Made by a program: the position numbers and the translations under genes
Assembly (NCBI RefSeq): GCF_009745985.1
Contig: NZ_WFIX01000184.1
Coordinates: 62,001 to 126,000, forward strand
Length of the DNA stretch: 64,000 bases
Direction of reading: 5' to 3'
Source of the DNA: Microbacterium karelineae
GTDB taxonomy: Bacteria; Actinomycetota; Actinomycetes; Actinomycetales; Microbacteriaceae
Notes under the pieces: model-generated
What the model was told of the DNA's origin: nothing
Databases searched by the model: none
What the model saw: only the letters and a program-made list of their open reading frames with translations
Shown: piece by piece, positions 17,148-24,081 of the stretch
Position numbering within the stretch: position 1 is the first letter of the stretch
Layout of the letters: each line of letters opens with the position of its first letter

Positions 17148-17852
17148 TCACCCTCCGAGATACGCGCGCTGCAGCAGCTCCGGTTCGTCCCGCAGCGGCG
17201 CGGATGCGCCCTGATAGGTGACGGATCCGCTCGCCACGACGATGGCGTTCTCGGCCAGCCCGAGGGCGAGCTGGGTGAACTGCTCGACGAGCAGCACTCC
17301 GACGCCGGAGCTCGCGATATCGGACACGATCGGCAGCAGCCGATGGAAGACGACCGGGGCGAGGCCGAGCGACATCTCGTCGATGAGCAGGAATCGGGGC
17401 TTCGCGGCGAAGGAACGGGCGAGCACGACCATCTGCTGTTCGCCGCCCGAGAGCAGGCCCGCGGGCGAATCGAGGCGTCTGCTGAGCTCCGGGAAGCTCT
17501 CCAGCACTTCGTCGATGCCGCCGGGGCCGCGCGCCGTGATCGAGAGGTTCTCGCGGACCGTGAGCGAGCCGAACACGGCCCGTCCCTGCTCGATGTGCAC
17601 GATCCCGCGACGCGCTCGCCCGACGCGGGAGACCTTGTCGATCGGCTCATCGTCGAGCAGGATCCGCCCCGCTGAATGCGGTGTCACCCCCGAGATCGCC
17701 TCGATCAGGTTCGTCTTGCCTGCGCCGTTGGGGCCGACGAGCGCGAGCACCTCGCCCGGGACGAGTGTTGTCGTGATCCCCGAGATCACTTCGCCCGCGC
17801 CCCTGCTGACCGCGACGTCTTCGAGCGTGAGGTCGCCATTCGCGTGTGCCAT
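17148..17852 (-). CDS. ABC transporter ATP-binding protein, LivF type
   Basis: ATPase of a branched-chain-amino-acid-type (HAAT) importer, 234 residues. Walker A is GPNGAGKTN, the signature is LLSGGEQQMVVLARS, Walker B is FLLIDEMSLGLAP, and the switch histidine is replaced by LLVEQFTQLALGLAENA, as is normal in LivF. The Walker A threonine is followed by Asn rather than Thr or Ser, a mild oddity. The ATG at 17852 overlaps the stop of the fused permease/ATPase by one base. It is the last gene of the liv-type unit. Confidence 0.93.
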   Translation of the reverse strand: MAHANGDLTLEDVAVSRGAGEVISGITTTLVPGEVLALVGPNGAGKTNLIEAISGVTPHSAGRILLDDEPIDKVSRVGRARRGIVHIEQGRAVFGSLTVRENLSITARGPGGIDEVLESFPELSRRLDSPAGLLSGGEQQMVVLARSFAAKPRFLLIDEMSLGLAPVVFHRLLPIVSDIASSGVGVLLVEQFTQLALGLAENAIVVASGSVTYQGASAPLRDEPELLQRAYLGG

Positions 17853-19609
17853 CACAGCATCTCCGTCTCTCCCATGTATGCCTTCACGACCGCCGGGTCC
17901 TCCAGCACCTCGGTCTGGGGGCCGCTCGCGATCACCCGACCGAAGTCGAGCACCGTCAGCCGGGGGCACACCGATCGCACGAGGTCGAGGTCGTGCTCGA
18001 TGATCACGAGCGATACCCCGTAGCGATCCGGAACCTCGCGCAGCCGGGCGGCGAGCGCCAGATGCTCGTCGTGCGAGAGGCCCGCTGCGGGCTCGTCGAG
18101 AACGAGCACCCGCGGCGCCGCGAGCAGGTGGGCCGCGACCTCGATCAGACGACGGGTGCCGACATCGACGGCCGAGAGCCGGTCGGAGGCGGGCGGGCAG
18201 CCGAAGAAGGCGAGAGCGCGGTCGATCTCCGCACGGTCGAGGCGTCGCCGCGCCACGAAGCGAACGTACGCCTCGACGGTGAGCTGGGGCGGGACGCGAT
18301 CCTGCTGGTAGGTGCGGCGGAGGCCGCGCCGAGCGCGTGCTGTCGGGCTGAGGGATCCGAGATCTCCTCCGTCCAGGAGGACGCGCCCGCCGTGGCCCGG
18401 GAGGAAGCCGCTGACGGCGTCGACGAAGGTCGACTTTCCGGCGCCGTTCGGGCCGATGAGGCCCATGATGGTTCCCGCGGGAACCTCGAACGAGACGCCG
18501 TCGAGAGCCTTCAGCGCACCGAACTCGACGGTGAGGCCTTCCACGGTCAGCACAGGAGCGTTGCTGTCGGCGGCGGGATCGATCGTCGCGACCGTCGTGG
18601 TCGTGACCGCGTCCTCCGCCGGTTCGTCGCGATCGATCGACGCGTCGTCCTCGGGCGACCGACGACGACGATGCAGCAAGTCGCGGATCGCCTGCCCCAG
18701 ATTCGTGCCGCTCGTCAGGGCCTGCACGCCGAGCACTCCGAAGATGACGAAGGCCCAGTCCTGGGGGATGTCCCAGCGTTTGAGCAGCTCCGGGATGAGC
18801 ACCCACAGGAGCCCGCCGAAGATCGCCATATCGATGAGGTGGGCGCCCGAGATGATCGCGAGCACGTACAGTGCGAGCGAGAGGAGCGGGGTGAAGCTGG
18901 TGGCGAAAGGCAGCTGCACCTGACCGGCGATCAGCCCGCCGGCGACGCCTCCGAGTGCCGCGCTCACGGCGAAGGCTGTGAGCTTCGCGGTGCGCACGCT
19001 GTGTCCGGCCGACGCCGTGCCGCGCTCCGAGAAGGCGACGGACTTCCAGCTCGCCCCCCACCGGCCGCGTTGGAGGAAGAACACCGCGAGGGCGCAGACC
19101 GCGAGCGCGATGACGCTGAAGAAGAAGTATGAGCGATCGTCGGAGAACAGCCCTGGCCGCTGCACCGCGATGCCGTCCGTCGAACCCGGAAACTGGATCT
19201 GCCCGAGCGTCACGGCCGCTGCGGCGGCGAAGCCGAAGGTGACGACCGCGAGATTGACGCCGCGCAGGCGCAGAGCGGGAAGGCCGATGAGGATGCCGAC
19301 GATACCGGCGCCGAGCGCGCCGAGCACGAGCCAGACGGCGAATCCGCCCGGGGCACCCGAGACGTTGAGCCACGCGACGATCCACGCACCGACGGCGGCG
19401 AACGTGAGCTGGCACAGCGCGATCATTCCGGCGGATCCCGTGACGATGCCGAGGCCCATGATCGCGATCGAGCTCGTGACGACGCTGATCGCGAGATAGA
19501 CCGCGTATCCGGACAGCCCGATGCTGAGCGCGTAGCCGATGGCGACCGCGGCGACTGCCACGGCGAACGGCCAGCCGGAGCGGAACCACCTTCTGTCAGC
19601 GAGCAGCAT
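17852..19609 (-). CDS. Fused LivM-type permease and LivG-type ATPase
   Basis: A single 585-residue chain. The N-terminal part (about 1-300) is a LivM-like permease with some nine hydrophobic segments. After a charged linker (about 305-345) comes a LivG-like ATPase with Walker A GPNGAGKSTF, signature region SAVDVGTRRLIEVAAHL, Walker B VLVLDEPAAGLS and switch VIIEHDLDLV. The LSGG signature is degenerate (VDVGTRR), as seen in some LivG proteins. The ATG at 19609 has AAGGAGG upstream and lies within the end of livH. Such permease-ATPase fusions are known in actinobacteria. Confidence 0.92.
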   Translation of the reverse strand: MLLADRRWFRSGWPFAVAVAAVAIGYALSIGLSGYAVYLAISVVTSSIAIMGLGIVTGSAGMIALCQLTFAAVGAWIVAWLNVSGAPGGFAVWLVLGALGAGIVGILIGLPALRLRGVNLAVVTFGFAAAAAVTLGQIQFPGSTDGIAVQRPGLFSDDRSYFFFSVIALAVCALAVFFLQRGRWGASWKSVAFSERGTASAGHSVRTAKLTAFAVSAALGGVAGGLIAGQVQLPFATSFTPLLSLALYVLAIISGAHLIDMAIFGGLLWVLIPELLKRWDIPQDWAFVIFGVLGVQALTSGTNLGQAIRDLLHRRRRSPEDDASIDRDEPAEDAVTTTTVATIDPAADSNAPVLTVEGLTVEFGALKALDGVSFEVPAGTIMGLIGPNGAGKSTFVDAVSGFLPGHGGRVLLDGGDLGSLSPTARARRGLRRTYQQDRVPPQLTVEAYVRFVARRRLDRAEIDRALAFFGCPPASDRLSAVDVGTRRLIEVAAHLLAAPRVLVLDEPAAGLSHDEHLALAARLREVPDRYGVSLVIIEHDLDLVRSVCPRLTVLDFGRVIASGPQTEVLEDPAVVKAYMGETEML

Positions 19610-20456
19610 CCCAGACCTCCTTGCGCTGGGTCCAGAGCAGCAGGACCACGATGAACACGAATGGAAGGAAATTGCGCACCGCAGCCACCTCGTCGATCTG
19701 CGCGACGACACCGCCGAGGACGCCGAGGGCGAGCCCGCCGACAACGGCGAGATCGAGCCGTCGAAAGCCGCCCAGCAGCGCGGACGCCGCGGCGGGAACG
19801 ACGAGCATCGACAGGCTCGTCGCGTCGTTGGACTGCGACGGAGCGACGATGATGATCGCGGTCGCGCTGATCACACCCGTGACGAACCAGACCGCGATCG
19901 ACAGGGGGCGGGATCGGATCCCGAGCAGTTCAGCGGTCGTCGGTCGCTCCGACAGCGCGCGCAGGAGGATCCCCGTGCGGGTCCGCGTCAGGACGATGTT
20001 CGCCGAGGCCGCGACGATGACCGCGAGCGACACCGTCGCCACGGCGACCCAGCTCACCACGACGCCGCCGATCGAGAACGCCGGGCCGGCGATGATCGGT
20101 TCGAACGGCTGAGGCTTGTTGCCGAACAGGATGAACGACAGCGAGATGAGAAGCAGCAGCGGGCCGACGGTCATCGCCGAGCGCGTCGAGGTGTCGGCCT
20201 CCGACAGCCACGTCGCGGCGATTGCGCCGATCATCGCCGCGAGCAGCCCGCCGACGACGATGCCGATGAGCGTGCCGGCCCAGATCGGCACGCCGATCTG
20301 CGTCACGAGCCAGACGGCGCAGAAGCCGCCGAACATCCCGGTCCCCGCCTGCGCGAAGTTCACCACTCGCACGAGCCGCGACATCAGCGTCAGGCAGACG
20401 GCCAGCGCGGCGTACAGCCCGCCGGCGGCGAGGCCTGCGATCGCTCCCTGAATCAT
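19596..20456 (-). CDS. ABC transporter permease, LivH type
   Basis: Membrane subunit of 286 residues with about eight hydrophobic segments. It begins with the family pattern GAIAGLAAGGLYAALAVCLTL and SRLVRVVNFAQAGTGMFGGF. The cytoplasmic coupling segment is ALSERPTTAELLGIRSRPL. The ATG at 20456 (MIQGAIAG) was chosen at the family N-terminus; the longer frame overlaps the binding-protein gene. Its end overlaps the fused permease/ATPase by 14 bases. Pairs with the LivM half of that fusion. Confidence 0.92.
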   Translation of the reverse strand: MIQGAIAGLAAGGLYAALAVCLTLMSRLVRVVNFAQAGTGMFGGFCAVWLVTQIGVPIWAGTLIGIVVGGLLAAMIGAIAATWLSEADTSTRSAMTVGPLLLLISLSFILFGNKPQPFEPIIAGPAFSIGGVVVSWVAVATVSLAVIVAASANIVLTRTRTGILLRALSERPTTAELLGIRSRPLSIAVWFVTGVISATAIIIVAPSQSNDATSLSMLVVPAAASALLGGFRRLDLAVVGGLALGVLGGVVAQIDEVAAVRNFLPFVFIVVLLLWTQRKEVWDAAR

Positions 20457-20472
20457 GTGAGGGCTGCCCGGA

Positions 20473-21633
20473 TCATTCGGGGATGCGCAGCCAGTCGTCG
20501 GCCGCGCGCTCCCAGGTGTTCGTTCCGCTCTCCAGCACGATCGGCCAGCCCGATGTCGGCACCTCGCCGAACACGTACGGGTCACCGACCATCGGGTTCT
20601 CGATCGGTTCCATCCCACGCAGCGCCTCCCCGACGGAGTCGCGCGTGATGTCGCCCTCGATGCCCTCGAGCACCTCGACGAAGTACGTCGCGGCGAGGTA
20701 CCCGCCTTGGCTGAAGGCCGTGAGCGGAATCTCGTTCTCCGACATGAGCTCGTGCCAGTCGGCGTTGATGTCGCTCTCCTCCGTGAAGGGATAGAACTCG
20801 GCCGGCACGTAGATCCCCGCGCCGGCGTCGTCGACGGCATCGGCGAAGTTCTCGCTGTAGACGCTCGTCAGATAGAGCCACGTCACGTCATCCCACCCCT
20901 GCGCGTTCGCTGCCTTGACCTGCGCGATCGCATCCGGTTCGACGGGGTTGACCGCGACCGCCTCGCACCCTGCGTCGCGGGCCTTGACGATGTACGGCGT
21001 GAAGTCGGATGCCCCGTACGGAACGGTGTCGTCGATGTAGGCCGGTTCCTGACCCGTGATCTCGGTCCATCTGTCGATCGCAGCCTGATAGGTGGGCCGC
21101 GTGGAGCCGGCGATCTCGAGCAGAACGCAGATCTCGTCGAAGCCGAGGACTTCGGATCCGTACAGGAGCGTGAGCGTCATGTCGTTGAACGGGCCGACGT
21201 TGGCGGGGGAGATGTTCTCGCTCTCGAAGCACCCCGTGTCGACGCCGATTCCCGGGACCGACAGGATGCCCTCCTGCGCGTAGTAGTCGGCGTTCAGCTC
21301 GCACTCGATGAGGCTTGCAGAGCCCACCATCGCGACGGCGCCGTCGCTGCCGACGAGCTCGCGAGCGGCCGCAGTGGCGCTCGCCGGGTCGCCCTTGTCG
21401 TCGAGCGCTCGGTAGTCGACCATCCGGCCGTCGATGCCGCCCGCTTCGTTGACGGCGTCGAAGACGGCCTCGGCCGCCTCCGACGCCTCGGGGAAGGTCG
21501 CGGCGCCGCTGATCGTGTTGACGGAGCCGACGACGATCGGGTCGTCCCCGCCCTCCCCGGCGGCGCAGCCCGCGAGCGCGAGCCCTGTCGCGGCGATGGC
21601 CGCCGTGGCGGTGAGAATCCTGCTTCTGATCAT
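20473..21633 (-). CDS. Substrate-binding lipoprotein of a LivK-type ABC importer
   Basis: Periplasmic-binding-like receptor (type I fold) of 386 residues. The lipobox LALAGC gives Cys23 as the lipidated residue. The mature part shows IVVGSVNTISGAATFPEA, VDYRALDDKGDPASATAAARELV and GSASLIECELNADYY, typical of HAAT receptors. The ATG at 21633 starts at the signal peptide. It is the first of four transporter genes, preceded by a SnoaL-like and a MoaF-like gene in the same direction. The cargo is likely an amino-acid-like or aromatic compound, but the sequence does not say which. Confidence 0.9.
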   Translation of the reverse strand: MIRSRILTATAAIAATGLALAGCAAGEGGDDPIVVGSVNTISGAATFPEASEAAEAVFDAVNEAGGIDGRMVDYRALDDKGDPASATAAARELVGSDGAVAMVGSASLIECELNADYYAQEGILSVPGIGVDTGCFESENISPANVGPFNDMTLTLLYGSEVLGFDEICVLLEIAGSTRPTYQAAIDRWTEITGQEPAYIDDTVPYGASDFTPYIVKARDAGCEAVAVNPVEPDAIAQVKAANAQGWDDVTWLYLTSVYSENFADAVDDAGAGIYVPAEFYPFTEESDINADWHELMSENEIPLTAFSQGGYLAATYFVEVLEGIEGDITRDSVGEALRGMEPIENPMVGDPYVFGEVPTSGWPIVLESGTNTWERAADDWLRIPE

Positions 21634-21689
21634 GTGATCCACCTCTCGTGTGCGCCGTCCGGCGCGGAAGAAATGCGATGACGGAGGGA

Positions 21690-22085
21690 CTACGCGGATC
21701 CGCGCAGCGCCTTCTGCACCATCGCTGTGTCGGTGAACTGCTCGAATGCGGTGACGACGCCGTCCTTCAGGCGCCAGACATGCGCGACGCGCGCCTCGAA
21801 GAAGCGTCCGGTCAGGCGGTACGTGCCGGAGTACGCGCCGATCCCGACGACGGTGTCGCCGCCGTCGATCACTTCGTCGACCGTGAACCGGTACGCGTCC
21901 CAGTCCTCGGCGATCCGCGCGAAGACGTTCCGCACGACCTCGTCGGGCCCGGAGTACGTTCCCGCGTAGGGGAAGCCCGCGGCTTCGGTCCACGTCACGT
22001 GCGGTGACAGCGGCGCGACCATGCCGTCGATGTCGCCCGCGTCGGAAGCGGCGTAGTGCGCCCTGATCACGTCTGCGTTCGTCAT
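21690..22085 (-). CDS. SnoaL-like / NTF2-fold protein
   Basis: A 131-residue protein of the ketosteroid-isomerase-like NTF2 fold, with the usual start (VIRAHYAASDAGDIDGMVAPLSPHVTW in part), a central GTYSGPDEVVRNVFARI and a beta-rich C-terminus ending in AHVWRLKDGVVTAFEQFTD. Members include small cyclases, hydrolases, isomerases and non-enzymes, so no reaction is assigned. It lies six bases downstream of MoaF-like B and 56 bases upstream of the binding-protein gene, inside one operon. Confidence 0.8.
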   Translation of the reverse strand: MTNADVIRAHYAASDAGDIDGMVAPLSPHVTWTEAAGFPYAGTYSGPDEVVRNVFARIAEDWDAYRFTVDEVIDGGDTVVGIGAYSGTYRLTGRFFEARVAHVWRLKDGVVTAFEQFTDTAMVQKALRGSA

Positions 22086-22091
22086 GGCGTC

Positions 22092-22892
22092 TCACACCGG
22101 CTGGACGTCGGGGTAGTCGACAGAGCCGAGCGGATAGATGTGTCCGCCGGCGGTCGAATGTTCGGCCTCCCCCTCGCCGTTGAGGCCGAGGAAGATGCCG
22201 GTCGTCATCAGCTGGTAGCCGAGGTCGTGAAGCCACACGCTCGCGACCGCGATGCGGAACTCCCGGAAGCAGAACAGGTAGAGCCCGTCGGCGAACTTCC
22301 ACACGGTCGACATGTCCATGTCTCCGTGGCCGCGCTGCACGCCCTCGACACACTGCCACGCGTAGCGCTGGCTCGAGATGTACACATGCTCGTAGAGATG
22401 GTGCGGGCTGTAGCGGTAGACGTTGCGCTTGCCGATCAGATCGCGGCTCGGAGCGGGTACGTCGCCTGTTGGCTCGCCTCCGTCGGTCACCCCGGCCCAG
22501 AAGTCCTGGTGCACGCGAGGCGTGTCGGGGATGTCGTGCTCTGCGATGCGTGACCGCGTCACCAGGGCACGATGAGTCGTGGTGGAGAACACGACGGTGA
22601 TCGACTCTCGTTCCCGGCTCTCCAGCGGCAGATTCACGAACGTGACGTCGCGGCGGATGGGGACCGCGTCGTACGGATCGCTCGCGGGCTCGGACTGTGA
22701 GATCGCGCCCGTGGCCGTCCAGGTGACGGAGTCGGCGCCGAAGTCGAGATCGAGGCGAGCGCCATCCTCGAGCGACAGGATCAGGCGTGTGCCCTGGAGC
22801 GAGGCGTTCGGGAGCCGGTAGGCATCGATTCCGGCGGCGAACTCGTCGTAGGTTCGCCAGTCATCCGGATCGGGTGCGGAGATGTCGGACAT
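22092..22892 (-). CDS. MoaF-like protein, paralogue B
   Basis: A 266-residue member of the MoaF (monoamine regulon) family and a paralogue of the gene at 12979. Shared blocks are YEHVYISSQRYAWQC and a following VWKFADGLYLFCFRE, with the same order of beta-strands. Overall identity to copy A is moderate, so the duplication is not recent. The ATG at 22892 is preceded by GGGAGGAT. It is the first gene after the AraC regulator and leads the liv-type transporter unit, 2 kb from the copper amine oxidase. Function unknown. Confidence 0.8.
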   Translation of the reverse strand: MSDISAPDPDDWRTYDEFAAGIDAYRLPNASLQGTRLILSLEDGARLDLDFGADSVTWTATGAISQSEPASDPYDAVPIRRDVTFVNLPLESRERESITVVFSTTTHRALVTRSRIAEHDIPDTPRVHQDFWAGVTDGGEPTGDVPAPSRDLIGKRNVYRYSPHHLYEHVYISSQRYAWQCVEGVQRGHGDMDMSTVWKFADGLYLFCFREFRIAVASVWLHDLGYQLMTTGIFLGLNGEGEAEHSTAGGHIYPLGSVDYPDVQPV

Positions 22893-22908
22893 GCGGAATC
22901 CTCCCTGG

Positions 22909-22928
22909 AGCCCGCGCCGGTGCGGGCT
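22909..22928 (-). other. Hairpin between araC and MoaF-like B
   Basis: AGCCCGC (22909-22915) and GCGGGCT (22922-22928) form a seven-base stem with a six-base loop, just ahead of the MoaF-like ribosome site. It could reduce read-through from the AraC gene. Stem strength alone does not prove termination. Confidence 0.3.
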
Positions 22929-22990
22929 GCTCGGCCATCGTGTGGCCGCGGCCGGGAGGCCGACAAGGGCGGAAGGGGGATCGCGCGCGG

Positions 22991-23998
22991 TCAGTCAATC
23001 GGCGTGCCGGATGGGGCAACGCCGACGTGTGCGGTCGCCTGCGCGGATGCGCGCACTCTGCTCGGCGAGTCTCCGTACGCGGCCTTGAAGGCGCGGCTGA
23101 AGTGCGCCGCATCCACGAAACCCCAGCGCGCCGCGATGGCCGCGACGGGGCGGTCGGCAAGGGCAGGATCGATCAGATCGCGCCGGCAGCGTTCGAGGCG
23201 CCGCTTCCGGATCCAGGTCGACACCGTCGTACCGTCGGCCTGGAAGAGGCCGTGCAGGTGACGCGTCGAGATGAAGTGCGCGTTGGCGATGTGCGCCGGC
23301 GTGAGCTCGGTGGAGCCGAGGTTCCGGTCGATGTATCCGCGGATGCGCTGCAGGAGTCGGGTGTGCGGATCCGCCGTGTTGTCGAGACCGAGCTCCCGCG
23401 TGAAGACGGTGCCGACGAGGTCGAGCGCGCTCTGCATCAGCTGGGACCCCGTCGGCCCGGACAGCTCTTCGAGATGCGCGTCGATCTGCGTGAGGAAGGG
23501 AGCGACGACGGCACCCAGTCCCTCGGATCCGGAGATGCGCACGGCCGTGAGCTCGCCGATCGACTCGGAGGAGAGCGACAGCATCTGACGAGGGAACATC
23601 ACCACCATGGTGCGGAACTCCTGGCCGAACTCGAGCGAGTAGGGCCGGCTGGTGTCGTAGACCGCGAGATCGCCGGGGCGCAGGATCGCTTCGCGACCGT
23701 CCTGGATCAGCAGCCCGGATCCGCTCAGCATGAGGCTCAGCTTGAAGAAGGCGCGGTCATCGCGGGCGATGAGGTCCGGTGTGCGAACGACCTCATGGTC
23801 GGTCGCGTGCACATGGGTGATGTGGACGTCGTCGATGTCGGCGGCGCGGATCACCCCGCGGAATCGCTCGGGGTGGGCGCTTCCCACCTGGAGCGGGACG
23901 AACGAATCGGAGACGGCGGCGCGGAACTCGCTGATGTTGCAGGCAACGATGGTCGAGACCGCTTCGGTCTCCGTGGACTGATCTGACACGGGAATCAC
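22991..23998 (-). CDS. AraC-family transcriptional activator, FeaR-like
   Basis: A 335-residue regulator. The N-terminal part has a cupin-like AraC_binding_2 sensor (LMLSGSGLLIQDGREAILRPGDLAVYDTSRPYSLEF in part). The C-terminal 100 residues carry the double helix-turn-helix (LTPAHIANAHFISTRHLHGLF and PVAAIAARWGFVDAAHFSRAFKAAYG in part). The layout matches FeaR, which controls tyramine/phenylethylamine oxidation in enterobacteria; this gene lies next to a copper amine oxidase, which strengthens that reading. The GTG at 23998 is the longest start but has a weak ribosome site, so the true start may be slightly downstream. A GTATAC palindrome lies at 24020-24031 in its promoter region. Confidence 0.88.
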   Translation of the reverse strand: MIPVSDQSTETEAVSTIVACNISEFRAAVSDSFVPLQVGSAHPERFRGVIRAADIDDVHITHVHATDHEVVRTPDLIARDDRAFFKLSLMLSGSGLLIQDGREAILRPGDLAVYDTSRPYSLEFGQEFRTMVVMFPRQMLSLSSESIGELTAVRISGSEGLGAVVAPFLTQIDAHLEELSGPTGSQLMQSALDLVGTVFTRELGLDNTADPHTRLLQRIRGYIDRNLGSTELTPAHIANAHFISTRHLHGLFQADGTTVSTWIRKRRLERCRRDLIDPALADRPVAAIAARWGFVDAAHFSRAFKAAYGDSPSRVRASAQATAHVGVAPSGTPID

Positions 23999-24019
23999 CT
24001 CGGGTGTGATCGCGACGGC

Positions 24020-24031
24020 ATTGTATACGAT
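24020..24031. promoter_or_regulatory. GTATAC-centred palindrome upstream of araC
   Basis: ATTGTATACGAT fits the pattern AT-n-GTATAC-n-AT and lies 22-33 bases upstream of the AraC start. The same pattern is found in the divergent hpa promoter at 46078-46089. GntR/FCD repressors often bind such sites, and a FCD-type GntR gene lies in the hpa operon. Confidence 0.5.
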
Positions 24032-24033
24032 CT

Positions 24034-24075
24034 GCGGGTGAGCCTAGCAGGCTCCGGGCTGCTGGGCTCACCCGC
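24034..24075 (-). terminator. Hairpin terminator after the copper amine oxidase
   Basis: A 17-base stem (24034-24050 with 24059-24075, one G-T wobble) and an eight-base loop begin seven bases after the amine oxidase stop. It separates that transcript from the AraC gene, which must then have its own promoter. Confidence 0.7.
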
Positions 24076-24081
24076 CCTCGA

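Noticed and set aside
17852-19609. LivM-LivG fusion as an assembly error
   Set aside because: The frame is continuous through a normal charged linker, and such fusions are known in actinobacteria.
22909-22960. Strong terminator between araC and MoaF-like B
   Set aside because: The stem is only seven bases and lies next to the ribosome site; kept only as a weak hairpin.
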